Counted from the first letter of the stretch, positions 1-12,240 are shown. The stretch: DNA of 64,000 nucleotides from Cyclina sinensis (GCA_012932295.1 JAAONU010000004.1:6767030-6831029); one strand, 5' to 3'. The notes: a model not told the origin generated them from the letters alone. Numbers and translations are program-made.

Positions 1-948
1 GTTTTCATTGCTGCTTCACTTGCATCACTAACCTTGTCACTTCCTGACTTTCTTTTGGGGACATTTGCATCTTCAGTCTCTAGGTCAGCTGACTGATTTA
101 AGTCTTTGCCAATTTGCTGGCTTTTCTGTTTTGCTGGCCTTCCTCTTTTTACAGATGAACCTTTACCACCTATAACACAAAAAAGCAAATTTTAACTAGA
201 ACAGCTGAAATATATATTTTGTCTTAAGCTGGGCAATTCAGTGAAAAAATCTCATTAAAGAAATTGTGAAAAATGGGAGAATTCTTGTTTAATTAATGAG
301 TAAACCAATACTTATTTTTACACTTACTTTCTTGACATTTCAATTTTTTTCTGCAAAAACCATTTTGAAATTAAAAAAAAGTAGAATCAGTTGAAATTGA
401 AGCCAGTCATAGCTAAAGGTTCCAGCTCTGTACTTTGTTTAGAGTATCCTTATTTCATTTTAAATAGGTTATAGCGAAATGCCAGTAGTAAGTGTATGGG
501 GGGAGGGGGCAGCTCTATTTTGAAGACCCCCACCACCCATAAATATGAATAAATTATCAGATCCACCACCCAGCTTTATTCATTTTCTTGAAACCCCATT
601 CACCCACAACTACGAATTTTACAATATATCAACATACCCCGTCTTTATTTTTTTGTGAAAACCCCACTGGGCATATAAATTTTCTAAAGAAAGAAGGCTG
701 CTTTATCTTTCCAGCATTGAACTATTTTGGTTTTTGAATGCTGAGTTTATGTCCCAAAACTGACAGGTACAGATACGAAGCGATGGACTTCCATAGTACC
801 ACGTAGCATGATTATTTTGTCTGATATATATCGATAGGAAAAATGTATTACCTCTAAATTTTGCTTTAAGATATGCAAAGCCAGTGGCATGTAGCCATTT
901 CTTAATGTCGTCTATCGACCACTTTTCCCACAATTTTTTGTCTGTCAT
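1..948 (-). CDS. SAM-like / AT-hook protein, 5' exons only (runs off left edge)
   Basis: Two exons are seen. Exon 1 (948-852) starts with ATG in a strong context (ACCACCATGA) and encodes 32 residues. Its WEKWSIDDIKKWLHATGF stretch matches the first helices of a SAM (sterile alpha motif) domain, a protein-interaction module. It ends in phase 1 at a GTAATA donor. Exon 2 starts at 169 after TTATAG, joins in phase, and is open to the edge. It is Lys/Ser/Asp-rich and has an AT-hook core KRGRPAK, which in known proteins binds the minor groove of AT-rich DNA. A nuclear DNA-associated role is inferred. Only the start of the SAM fold is visible, so a further exon may lie in between, or the domain is divergent. 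The upstream SWIRM gene cannot be spliced to exon 1 in phase, so I treat this as a separate gene in tandem. Confidence 0.6.
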
Positions 949-1925
949 GGTGGTTGCGAACAAAAGGGAGGCAACTAATGAATGTTGGTAATGACTAACC
1001 TTTGCATGTGTCTTTAATGCCCAGCAGGCAAAACTAATGTAACACCGATATTGTTTTTTTTATTAATTTAATTATTAAATTAATATGGATCTATGTACCC
1101 CACCCCACCCCAATAATTTTTGTATTTGACAAAGACTAATGACCCACAAAACCACACCATGCATGATTTTTAATTTCCAGTTCACTCCATACCCAACAAT
1201 TAAAAATTTCGGGTGCTGTCCCCTCCCCATACACTTATTACTGGAATTGCCCTTATTCACTTTTGTCTAATGCAATAGGAAAGAAATAAAACTTGTAAGA
1301 ATTTCAGGTTAATATTTGTAACAAATGAGACTGGGCTATTAAATTAGTGAATCAGTTTTAATAGCTGGTCTAATTCGTTATAAATATTAAACTAAGATTG
1401 CTACTAAGTGGACTTTTTGATAGGTCATATAGTGGGTTTTTACAGTACCACTTACATGTAAATAAACGTGGTTCAGATTAAAACAAGAATGAGTTCAAGC
1501 TCTTTTTAAAATTCTGATCTTATATTAAATGAACAAAAAGGCTAAAAGGGAGTTAAAATTATATGTATATAGACAGCAAAGAAACTGATGGGAAAAAAGG
1601 TGAAACAAAACATAGTTCTTGTTTTGTGCCTGTTTCCTCAGTAACCAAGTGTCCTCTTCTTAACATCAACCAGGAAAAAAAAAAGTAAAAAATATCTACA
1701 AGACAAGTTTTATGGGCTACATAAGTGTTTTGATTTTTCTTTTTAATCTTATAATTAAACAGGTTGTGGCCTAGTTTTGATTAATTTATTAAAAGGCCTA
1801 TATATTTTTAAGTAAGATTGATAGAAAGTAAAGCCACTGTAGACCATAATGTACCACTATAATGTTATGAGATTTTAATCTTATTACCTTGAATAATTTA
1901 CTTTTTAATATAATTACTAATACCT
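949..1925. other. Intergenic spacer between two minus-strand genes
   Basis: AT-rich sequence with no convincing exon. It should hold the 3' UTR of the SWIRM gene (stop at 1926) and the promoter of the SAM/AT-hook gene (start at 948). The stretch aaagggaggcaact (about 966-979), a short motif I have seen often in molluscan repeats, lies directly upstream of the start codon. An ORF at 1075-1260 (minus) has biased, low-complexity composition and no splice support. Confidence 0.4.
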
Positions 1926-4900
1926 TTACTTTTGCCTAGCATTTTCATCTATGTCTTGTGATGTGTCCATGGGAACTTCATCCTCTTCACTTACAGGTAA
2001 ATCTCGGCCAACCTTTTGTCTCTTAGCTTCTGGTCTTCCACTGGAAGATTCTTTGTCTTTTCTCATCCAAGGTCGACTCTTTACTGCATTGAATTAATGA
2101 ATTTCAAGGTCAATGTATCATTTAAAACAGGTCTGTTGTTAGTCAACCAAGTATGAAAAGTGGAAGTGGTCAATGTATAAAGTACCTGGTAATTTGAAAT
2201 ATTAAGCTCACTTCATTATCACTGAAGATGACCAAAACCCTAAAATATCTAACAGCCTATACCTCCTCAATATCTAATGTCATGCTACATGAAAAGTTTC
2301 CTTCAATGTTTATATGTGTATCAAGCTGTGAAAACCAGTCTGTGTTATTGGCATCACAAACTTACCTCAAGTTAACATTGCATCCATAGTGTACAAAATC
2401 TTCCTAAAGTGAGATGCACAAAAAAATGTATTGAACTACTTAACCTTCAGACAAGACAAAGCAGCAACCTATGGGTCAATCCGTGTGAGGTTTAAGACTT
2501 TAAAAAGAATCATTATGTAATGAAGAGAAGTATTTTCTTCTTTTTTGTGCCAAACAACTGACTTTGCTCTGATCCTTAGTGCAAGTGTAATAGCTTGAGG
2601 GAAACGTTTAGACACTAAAACTCACCTCTCAGGTTTAAGTCTGTTTGAAATTTACACCTGTCACAATATTAATGTAGAGGTTTCCAGTTGTGCTAGACTT
2701 ACCTGAATTGAAGTTAATGACACCTTTACACTCCAGGTATCTATGTATACGACTCATAGGCGTAACATCTCCACAGTCTTTTAAACCCTTCCTAGCCTGA
2801 GATATACTCACATATCTTGGTCTTTGCTGCTGCCTGCAAAGATACACAATACTAAGCTATAGCTGCTAGAAGGCTGTAAACATGACACTATCTCCTTTGA
2901 AATTAAATTTGACCACCAAGACTTCAACATACTGGTATTAAAAGATGAGATCAGAGCATAAGTCGAACTCATTACCCTTAATCAAAGTGCAGATACAGTG
3001 TTTTAAAAGGATTAATTTTATGTGAGCATACATTTAAGCAGTTCATCTTGCTCTTAATTCTAAAACTGACCATTTCTTTAAAAGAAATGCCAACTTTCTG
3101 ATGTGAAGTGTCACATCTCTATTCTTTCACCTGACATTGTTCATTAAAACACATTACTCTTATTTAGTAAAAAATTACAGTAGTTTACAAATCAACATAT
3201 GGGACTTAACTGTCCAACCATAATTATAAGCAGTTTTCAGAAAAATCATCTGCACGTAAAAGCGTATTTGTCATACCAGATTCCAATGATGTGATTTCTA
3301 ATCTTTAGGTATCTTTGTGGGTTTTTTGCTGCACGTCTTTTATCAAAGAAATCAGAGTGGATTTTCTTCTCTTCATCTGAAACTATGCTGAAACTGAAAT
3401 AATTCTCTGATTTGGGTTTTGGCATCTTAATTACCTCCCCTGCTGCTGTCATCACCTCTTGATCTGAAATGAAATTGGACATGATTTAAATTTAGAATAT
3501 TTTAGTCAATAAATTAAATGAAAATGCTTGAAAACCACTTAAAGCTTAGCAGAAGATGTGGGCATAATGGATAAAAAGAAGTGTTAGTAGGGAAGCAAGT
3601 TTGACTATTTCTAGTGCTGGATAGTGAAACAAACATTTGAAATGAACTTCTGACCTCTAAGTGTGACATCGACCATTGACATAGAGACCTGCTTCATGTG
3701 CACAACACTATGTTTCATGATGGTCAACTTTTGTATCAACTAATACTAAAATCCTTCCATGCATATAAAAGATATGCTCCGGACAAAATCTGGACATTTC
3801 ATCATCTCTAGTGGCCTTGACCTTGCATATATGGACCTGGATTATGCATGTAATGCTCAGTCTAATGATGGCGAACATTTGTGATAAAATCCCTCAATTC
3901 ATGTGGACTAAATAGTCCATACTCACATTTTCATATTTTTATCTGACTTTTGTCCTCTGTGTGTGACCTTGACCTTGGCCCCAGGGACCTAAATTTTGCC
4001 TCACAATGGTAAACATATAAGCCAATGTATATTTGAATCCCTCAATGCATGTAGAAGTTTTGCTCCTGACACACGTTTTTCTCTGATTTCTCAGTGGACA
4101 CTGAACTCTGACTAGAGACCTGGTTCATGCGCACGGAACTCCCATGATGGTGAACACTGGTACTAAGTATCATTAAAATCCATCGATGCACATTGAAGAT
4201 ATGCTCCGGACAAAACTGGACACCGCCCGCCCACCATGGATGTTCCCGTAATATGTCCCATTTTTCAAACGGGCATATAAAACAGAAAACCCCAACATTT
4301 TACCTACATAATCATACCTAATAAACCTAAATCAAAGGAGGGGAGGGGAAAACCAAATATATTATCAGTCTAGCCAAGTAGTATTGCATGACCATCAGAC
4401 TTTGATTGTGGTGGTTAAAGTATGAGCTAGTTTCAATTCCACCACTCCAATAAAAAAAAAATAACCTGCAGAAACCTTTCCAAATACAACAGCTGAGAAT
4501 GTTCAAACGAACTAACCTCCAAGTTCGGTAACACTGTGAATGTCTTTCACAGCTGAATGCTCAACCGCATTTGTGAATTCTTCCATTTGTTCTTCCCCAC
4601 TGACAGCCTCGTCTTCTGCTTCTTCATCTTCTTTGGCCTCAGTCTCTTGAGCAGTCCTTTTTCGCCCACCTAAAAGTAAAATTATTTTTTAAAATAGATT
4701 ATACATTAACCTATCATAATATCTTAACCATTATCCATACATTAACTACACTTGAACAGTAACTTTTTAATATCAACTGCCAAAAGGCATTTACTACTCC
4801 ATTTTTTCACCTAAATGGATGGTAATAATGCTGACTTACTTCTGCGACGGGCTATGTTTGGTGAGCCTATGACAGAGCTCTTTCCACTTTTCTTATCAGA

Positions 4901-7312
4901 CACAACCAGGCAGTAGTCTGTCTCTTCAGCATTCTCCCCTGTCTAGAGAAGACAAATTTAAATGAATAATTTTAAACTAACATTAAATGTTATTAGTAAA
5001 AAGTTAAAGTGAAATGTGATTATTATTATATACTCAATCTTGCCAACTCACAATAATTGCATTCCTAGAATAGTATTTGCACCATATAACATCTTTCACT
5101 TTCTGGAAACAAGGGGTACGTTTTGAATGAATACTTTGACCCTGTGACCTCTAACTGGACGTGGCTGGTAGAGCTCATCAAGACTGCATTCACCAGTGAA
5201 GTTTAGAGGCTGTAGGTGGAAGGACGTCTGTGTTATGGTCAAGGTTAAAGTTTTGTGACAAACAAACAGACAGATAGACAGCCCAAAAACAATATGTCCT
5301 CCTTCTGGGCGCATAAAAATGTATTGAAAGGACAAAATGTCTGTATAACATCTTTCGCTTTTAGAAGAAAGTTTTGACAGGAAAAAAAAAGGTTTCTGCA
5401 GCACATTGTTAACTTTGCTTTATTGCTATTTATTTGTCTTTATTTTATTTGTTCATCTCATACAAAAATTTACCAATATTTATCAAATAATAGAACACGC
5501 ACTTGTTCTTTACTTATAACCTGTCAATTAGTCATAAGTTTCAGTTCTTTACAAGTCGGCTTATGGATGCAGGCCCTACCCAAACCTGTTATCATGTAAA
5601 AACTGGCAGCAATCAAAAGACTATCCCACTGTCAAGCCTGGACTTAGGCACTGAAAAATGCAAACTACATCCTTACATCACTTTAACCACAAAAAATAAC
5701 TGGTTTAATTTAGATAACACAATCTTGTTGGATCTTCAACAATGGAGCGAAAAAAGAATTAATTACCACTGTTTCCAGTAACTTATTGACCATTTTCATA
5801 ACAGGAGCTGCTCCAGACTTCTTTCCTAGTGCTGTCTGTAGCGTCTTCCATGCTGTCTCAAGCTCCCCAGGACCAGTGCTTGAGTCTGCAGCCTGCTTTG
5901 TGGTTACTTCCTCCTGTGAACCAGAGTTCTCCAAAACCTCAGTAGAACCTGATGATTCAGATTCCACCCTGGGCATTTTTGAAGCTGCACTAACTGTTAC
6001 ACTGATCGCTGCAGATGAAGGACCAGGGTTTGAATCCTCACCAGTAGAACAGGGTTCCTGTATTTGCTCTCTGTCTTCCTTGTCCACTTCCTGTGTATAA
6101 ATTACAAGTTCTAAAATTTCACTTTATTTATACAGCTAAAAAGACCACTACAGATGCATGCTAAAATTTGCTCATACAACAAGAATGACACTGTCGTTTC
6201 AAATAGTACTATATTATCGTAATATCATAAATTTAATATACTATACGTAAACTATAGCAATTACAGGATTGACCATAAGTAAGAGTGACGGTTAGCATCC
6301 TCAAAAAATTCATTTCAAATTAGTGCAACAGAGATGTTATTTGTAGCAAAATTTGAAAAAACAACAATTGAATGAACAACTTTACCTTGACCTCTTGAAC
6401 TGTGGAAGCAACATCTGTGGCAGTTTCTCTTACTGTAAGGAAAAAAGGTGAACATAAAAGACTGAAATATAGTTTTGACCTAACATAGATAATAACTGAA
6501 AACTGTTTCATTATTTGTACATATGATCTACCTTAATGATAATATTTCCTACAAAAAGACGCAACATTACTTAAATATGTAAATCCAAGTATAATATGTG
6601 ATGTAAATAAAGTACGAAAAGTATCCGTTGCAAATACCTGCACTCTGCTTGGCTGGTACACTGTTTTTTCTTAGTTTTTCAAAGTTACCCAGGTAGTGAA
6701 GTAAAACCAGATTATTTTGTTCCTGATCTGTTTCTTCACAGTAAACCTCCTTCTTCAATTCTTTGTCAGCTTTTCCATCTGTTGGCACCAACGAGTAAAT
6801 ACGCTTCAGAAGAACAGGGCTACGTCGAGGAAGATGTACAGAAGAAGTTATACGCCACTGTAGCCCATCTTCCTTCCAGCCATCTGAGTTGCCTTTAAAT
6901 TTTGGCTTGTAAACGTAAATATCACCACCTGTTAGAAAAAGATCTTTATTTGATATACAATGTAATATGCAACAAAAGATTCAAGAATTTATATTTTCTG
7001 GCTTGCTAAGATAAATACATGTAAATGAATTCAAGTTTGTCTTGAAGAAAATCTGTTGTAGTTATAATGAAAAAATCTTCACAGTTTATTGCATACAGGA
7101 TTATTAATAAGAGATACTTTCAAAAAAGGTTTAATACTGTCCTGTGTAACCATTATAAAAACAACAAGGGTATTATTATCACCTGAAGGCTCATCTGGAG
7201 CTCTTTGGGTACATTTGTCAATGTCAGCTGTTTTCAATATTTTTAGGGCCTCTTCTACAGAGAGAGATGCCTTTCTGTCCCTTAAGAAAGGTCCAGCCTG
7301 CTTCTCTGCCAT
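1926..7312 (-). CDS. SWIRM-domain chromatin-type protein with N-terminal CG-1-like segment (9 coding exons, 514 aa)
   Basis: Exons read 7312-7183, 6928-6638, 6432-6386, 6090-5767, 4942-4840, 4669-4517, 3463-3256, 2833-2703 and 2083-1929, with TAA at 1926-1928. All junctions have GT/AG and keep phase. Residues about 15-130 (GGDIYVYKPKF, DGWKEDGLQW, NNLVLLHYLGNF) resemble the CG-1 DNA-binding fold of CAMTA proteins; this is tentative. Residues about 140-370 are acidic, Ser/Glu-rich and probably disordered, with basic patches (RRRSGRKR). Residues about 380-465 form a SWIRM domain split over two exons: FFDKRRAAKNPQRYLKIRN, then RKGLKDCGDVTPMSRIHRYL and GVINF. SWIRM domains occur in LSD1/2, SMARCC, TADA2 and MYSM1, and bind nucleosomes or DNA. 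The sequence is closest in feel to the MYSM1 SWIRM, but no SANT or MPN domain is present, so deubiquitinase activity is not supported. The tail has basic KR-rich clusters suited to nuclear import. The last exon also has a possible GTAAAG donor overlapping the stop. Confidence 0.82.
3640..4240 (+). repeat. GTGACCTTGACC-type tandem monomer repeat in intron
   Basis: About four degenerate monomers of roughly 150-170 bp. Each has the order: 'tgaccttgacc', 'agggacctgg...catg', 'catgatggtgaaca', 'aaaatccctcaatgcatgtagaag', 'tgctccggacaaaa'. Clear copies of the last motif lie near 3777 and 4203. This is a dispersed monomer family I associate with molluscs, sitting in the intron between the fourth- and third-last exons of the SWIRM gene. 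Confidence 0.7.
5100..5330 (-). repeat. Short dispersed element, copy related to 14935-15110
   Basis: Read on the minus strand it begins 'tttatgcgcccagaaggagg', passes a gtctg/gtttgt run and 'caaaactttaaccttgacca', and ends with gagctctaccagccacgtcc. The plus-strand stretch at 14935-15110 has the same order of motifs. It explains the ORF seen at 5096-5404. Confidence 0.65.
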
Positions 7313-7380
7313 GAATCCCCCAGTTTCGTTAGGTGATTGTCATTCCAGACCTGAAATTAGTCAAAATAATAAAATTCCTG
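7313..7380 (-). other. 5' UTR segment of SWIRM gene with UTR-intron acceptor
   Basis: On the minus strand a pyrimidine-containing tract ending TAATTTCAG is followed at 7350 by about 38 nt of non-coding sequence leading to the ATG at 7312. This looks like a splice acceptor, so the transcript probably has an upstream non-coding exon further right. The GC-richer block near 13.0 kb, with an AAAG|GTAATA donor, is a candidate. Confidence 0.5.
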
Positions 7381-7839
7381 TATAGTGAGATACCATGGTT
7401 TGTACAACTATTTAATTTCACATTCTTTTCTATTCAAGAATTTCTTTTTACATTTGGTAGAATATGGAAAATCTAATGTTTGTCCCTTTAGGCAAAACCT
7501 GAAAGTGAACTTCCACCTTCATCTGTCATAGTCTGAGTACATTGAAACTCTATATAATGTATATTTTCCAACATAACTACATTTTGTAGTTTTGTCCTTT
7601 TCCTGTTAACAAATGCTTATAAATTAACAAGTTCTGGTCAACCCTCACCAACCCAACTAGGCTCTATCTTAATCTCAGTCAGTTAAAAGGTCTTGTAGGC
7701 TTATTTCTTGCAACCAAGTAGAGATCCCAAGCAAGTGCTTGCTGATATTTATTCACTGTCTCCTAGCTACCAAAACATCAGATACTGAGGCCAACCTAGG
7801 ACCAAACCAAAATAATATCCATGTGGAACATGTCTTAAA

Positions 7840-10800
7840 GAAGTTACTTTGAATGAAAAAGGCATCCTGTGTGACTTGCATCACTTGGTATCAATGTGAT
7901 TGTCAAGGGCAAGGAGACAGAACTTATGACTTCCTTTCCAACTCAAGCTTTTCTTGGTTTTGCACTATGTGCAGAAGTCATAACCATTCAACATCACTAG
8001 CAGTTTCAATGGACAGTTCAGGCTCCCAATCAAGTTTCACCCCACTAGAGAATGCCCCTGATGATCCCCCACATTAAAGGAGTCCAGTGAGAGAATTCAA
8101 TCACAATGGTTATTCAATAGCAAGCTCTACCCCAAAACAGTGTAAAAATAAAGGAAAGAAAAAGGTCAAATTACAATTCTAAGAAAGACTCACCATTCTC
8201 AATATTAACTGTCGTTCTATCAATAACAAAATTCCTGAAAACTGCACCAAGCTATTGATCAAATCAAACCAGACATAATCTGTTGCACTGAAATCTGGTT
8301 AAAGCCCAATACCTACACTCCTGAAATTTTCCCCAGGCATCTTGGCTACCAGGTTTACAGAGATGATAAGAACAACTGGCAAGGGCGAAGGTGTCCATCT
8401 TGCAGTCACAAACAACTTACTACATGTAAGTGAAGAACTACCAGATTTAAACCAAGATTGCAACATCACAAGGTCAAAATTTTCAAAAACTGGTATCAAA
8501 GACATATATGTCTCTGCATACTACAAGCTCCATGAGAATGATGAACACTAAAAGAACTTTTGTCATCAGAAGTAAAAATTCCTCAAAACAACAACATATG
8601 GATACTGGGTGATTTCAATCTCCCATACATGAACTGGTCAAATGAATCATCAACAGATACATGCAAATTCAAAGACATGTATGAATACTTTGTGGAGAAC
8701 ATGATTAATCACAATCTTTAAGAAATGGTCAAGGTCCACACATGATAAAAATATCCTAAATCTATTTCTCACAAACACTCCTGGTCACGTACACAACATA
8801 AAAGTCTTACCAAGCTTAGGTACATCAGACCATGATACAGTCTTTTAGGAACTTAAGGTCAAAAGAGGGCTATTCCCCCCTAATGATTAATCAGACAAAC
8901 CCCTGGACTGATCAAATCATACAAGAAAGCAAACTTGTCTCACTTTAAGAAAAATTTGGTCACATATTCAATAGGATGTTCACCCAAAAGCAACATGAAG
9001 ACCCTAACAAATTATGGAACATGTTCAAAACTGAGATCAATAGGTAATCATCCATACACATACCATCTAGGCATAGCAAAAATAAAGCTGATTTACCATG
9101 GGTTACCCACGATATTGTCAAACAGATTAGAAAAAGGAACAATCTTTTCACAAAATAAAAAAGTCAAAACATAAAGAAATTCAAACAGCTTAAAGCATCA
9201 GTGTCAAAAAAGAAAAGAAATGCTTATCGTTCATATTGGTCAGCTCATCGGCTTTACACAAGAAATAGCTGAAATCTGAAAGCATTTGACAAAGTCGACC
9301 ACCACAAACTCATACACAAGCTGAAACACATGGGAGTTCACCCACACATCACTTCAGGGATACAAAACAATCTCAATAACAGATCGCAATAAGTATTAGT
9401 CAAAAACAAGGTCTCGGACAGGCTTCATGCTTTCTGGTGTCCCTTAGGGATCGGTCCTAGGATCGTGTCTCTTTCTTGCATACATCAACAACCTACCCCA
9501 AAGTGTCAGGAGCTGGGTGCATCTACTTGCTGACAATGCCATAGTCTATTTAACAATTAAATCACAAGCATCAGCACAAAGCTTACACAAGAGCACCTGC
9601 TGGGCAGAGCATTATACATGTATGCCGGAAGGGGTTTTTTTCTACGTATGATGCATTTGTGATAAAAGGGAGGAAACCTTAGGCTTTGAAATTACACAAA
9701 TGTAAATTATTTGCTTTAAATTTTGATTTTTTGGTTTCTGATTTATAATGTTTTGAGTTTTAACATTTTATAATTTTAATTGTAGAGTTTTATAGATCTT
9801 TATCATATCTGAATTTTAGGTATTATAATTTGTATAAAATTTAATGTCAGTCTTTCTGAAGTTATGATGTTCATGCTGTGATGCATGGTTATAAAGTTAT
9901 ATTGCAGAAATATTGATTGTTTAGTTGATTGTCACCTTGACCTTTTATGTACTTACCCAACACAGTATAGGGGCCATGTAATCAATGATGGCAATCATCC
10001 TATGAAGTTTGAAGTCTGTATGGGAAGTTGTTGCCAAGTTATACATGTCCAGCAGAAATGCTTTTCAGTGTTTAGGTCATTGTGACCGTGACATCTGACC
10101 CACTGATCCTAAGATGTACGGGGGTCCTTTCTCATTGTAATCAATCATCATATGAAGTTTGAGGTCTTTATGACAAATGGTTATAAAGTTTTACAGCAGA
10201 AATAGTTTTCAGTGCTTAGGTCACCGTGACCTTGACCTCCAGACCCCAAAATCAATAGGGGTTATTCACTCAAGGTGTGCAACCATTACATGAATTTTGA
10301 AGTCTTTATGATAAATGGTTGTTGAGTTACAAAGTGTAAATGATTCTAAAGATTTAGGTCACTGTGACCTTGACATACTGACTCCAAAATGTATAGGGTT
10401 CATCCCCTCAATGTGTGCAATCATGATATAAAGTTTGAAGTCTCTAAAACAAATGATGGTCAAGTTACATGGCAGAAATGGTTTTCAATGTTCAGGTCTA
10501 TGTGACCTTGACCTTTGAGCTACTGACTCCAAAATCAATAGGGGTCATCCACTCAATGTGGGCAATAACCATTTGAAAGTAAAAGACTGTAGGCCAAAGA
10601 GTACTCAAGTTATCCTCTGGAAACCAAATTGCTAATGGGCAGATGGACCAACGCCCAGGACCATAACATAAGATGCCCCTTTCAGGCATATAAAAATGAT
10701 CTGCACAACCTTTAAATCTGGGAAAAAGAATGGTCAATAGAGTTCAACCCTAACAAGTATAAAGAAACCAATCATCTTTCCCTGCACAGTACTATTCTGA

Positions 10801-11370
10801 AAACAGAAAATGCAAAATACTTAGGAGTTACTGTAAGTAGTAACCTGAACTGGTCATCCCACATAAACAACATCACAAACAAAGCAAAAAACAGTTCAAG
10901 GTTCAGACGAAATGTCAAAACGCAAAACAAATGTCTCAAACAAGCAGCATACAAAAACTACGTACGACCCCAGGTCAAATACTGCTCAACCATATAGCAC
11001 CCATGGCAGAAATACCTCACTCACAGAATAGAAATGGTCCAGAGGTCATCCGCAAGGTATGATGACCAAATGATATAAAAATGATCACCACTATACAAGC
11101 AGTGTGACAAACATGATTAAGGAATTAAAATTGTCAATACTACAGCAAAGGTCTGGTCATGCTATACAAAATAAAACACTAACAGGTCAATGTCGATCAC
11201 AATCACCTTACAGACACAAGAAACAAAAAAAATCCTCATTCTGCAGTCAAAAACACAACATCACATGAAATCATTCTTCCCAAGGACTTCATGACTCTGG
11301 AATGAATTACCAACCGAGATTAAGGCTACCCCAACTGTACCAGCTTGTATTAGTGCATTCAGAGCCTTTC
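7840..11370 (+). mobile_element. Decayed non-LTR retrotransposon (CR1/L2-like), PHD finger - endonuclease - RT
   Basis: Broken reading frames give, in order: a Cys/His zinc-finger region at 7853-8075 (CVTC...WYQCDC...WFCTMC) like the PHD finger in the N-terminal part of some molluscan LINEs; an apurinic-type endonuclease from about 8190 to 8720, with NCRSI-like start, TEIWLKP and GDFNLP near 8607; a reverse-transcriptase block from about 9280 (AFDKVDHHKLIHKL, then a SGVPQGSVLGP-like stretch needing frameshifts); and the C-terminal YLGVTVSSNLNWSSHI and LWNELPTEI stretches near 10.8 and 11.3 kb. The catalytic YADD box reads LADNA, so the second Asp is lost. Endonuclease-to-RT spacing is too short, suggesting loss of early RT blocks. 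Many stops and frameshifts show an old, dead copy. Another element splits it at 9588-10705. Confidence 0.85.
9588..10705 (-). mobile_element. Repeat element with tandem AAGGTCA monomers, inserted in the LINE
   Basis: Read on the minus strand it starts 'tatgcctgaaaggggcat', continues with 'ggtcctgggcgt', 'ggtttccagaggataac' and 'actctttggcctacag', then has about five monomers of 138-155 bp with 'aaggtcacagtgacc', and ends 'gggtttcctcccttttatc...gggtgctcttgt'. The element at 45247-46134 has the same order on the plus strand. LINE reverse-transcriptase sequence stops just before it and resumes just after it, so it inserted after the LINE. Confidence 0.8.
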
Positions 11371-11545
11371 AAATTTGAAAGATTCTGGTGGACTGAACAA
11401 GTTTTATGGATTTTAAATGGTCACAATAAATGTTTAAGTAAGACTCTAGCAAACCCTTGTTTACTTTGTCTTTATCTTTTACAATCTTAATGTTCCTAAC
11501 ATGCACCTGCCTAGTATAGTCAGTACTGACTTTTGACAGGAGTGA

Positions 11546-12240
11546 CGATTGTTTCATCTACCTACCGTTTCATTGAACTGATTATGTATAGTAAATGAAA
11601 AGCCGTTTTGTCACCCTGAATATTCAATAGGCGGAAAGTGTGAAATACTTCATTCACACGTAATTACACGCGCATTATTAATGATAGCTGTTTAATGCAG
11701 GTGTTTTGGCATTTAATAAATCAGCAGATAACTAATACGATATAGAGCACATATAATTAAACGAATTATCTCTAAGAATAGTTGTTAAATGCAGGCTGAT
11801 AAGTGTTGTTTTTTTATTCCTCCTAAAGCAGTGTGCGAGTAATTATGTATGAATCCATTTGGAAAGCAATATATACATATATTAAACAACTATCATTGTC
11901 AGCATCATCATCATCATGAACAACAAAGAATAAAGAGGGATAAAAAAGTGTTTGTTTATTCATCCTAAACTAGTACTTATGTATGAATGTTCTTCACTTT
12001 GGAAAACAATAAACACGTACGTTAAATAGAAGAGAACTATCAGGGTCTCAATTAAGGCCCTGCTATCAATTTTTTGTCTAATCAGGTTAAACAGTTACAC
12101 ATGCGCAAGTAATTAGGTGTGAATGACCCTAAAAAAAATATTTCACACTTTCCGCCAATTGAATATTCAGGGTGATGAAACAACTTTTCATTTACTAGAC
12201 GTAATCAGTTCGACGAAACAGGTTGTCGATGAAACGACTG
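11546..12240. mobile_element. MITE-like element with about 130-bp terminal inverted repeats
   Basis: The left arm (cgattgtttcatctac...gaactgatta...tagtaaatgaaaag...caccctgaatattcaat...ggcggaaagtgtgaaat...ttcacac) is matched, with scattered mismatches, by the reverse complement of the right arm ending near 12240. The interior of about 430 bp has no ORF. This architecture is typical of a non-autonomous DNA transposon. Target-site duplications were not resolved. It abuts the 3' side of the LINE. Confidence 0.82.

Noticed and set aside
5786..6100. 104-codon plus-strand ORF
   Set aside because: Antisense of exon 4 of the SWIRM gene, which has splice sites and phase support.
7089..7385. 98-codon plus-strand ORF
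   Set aside because: Antisense of the first coding exon and its 5' UTR.
8299..9174. Separate ORFs at 8299, 8342, 8935 and 8960
   Set aside because: Fragments or antisense shadows of the decayed LINE.
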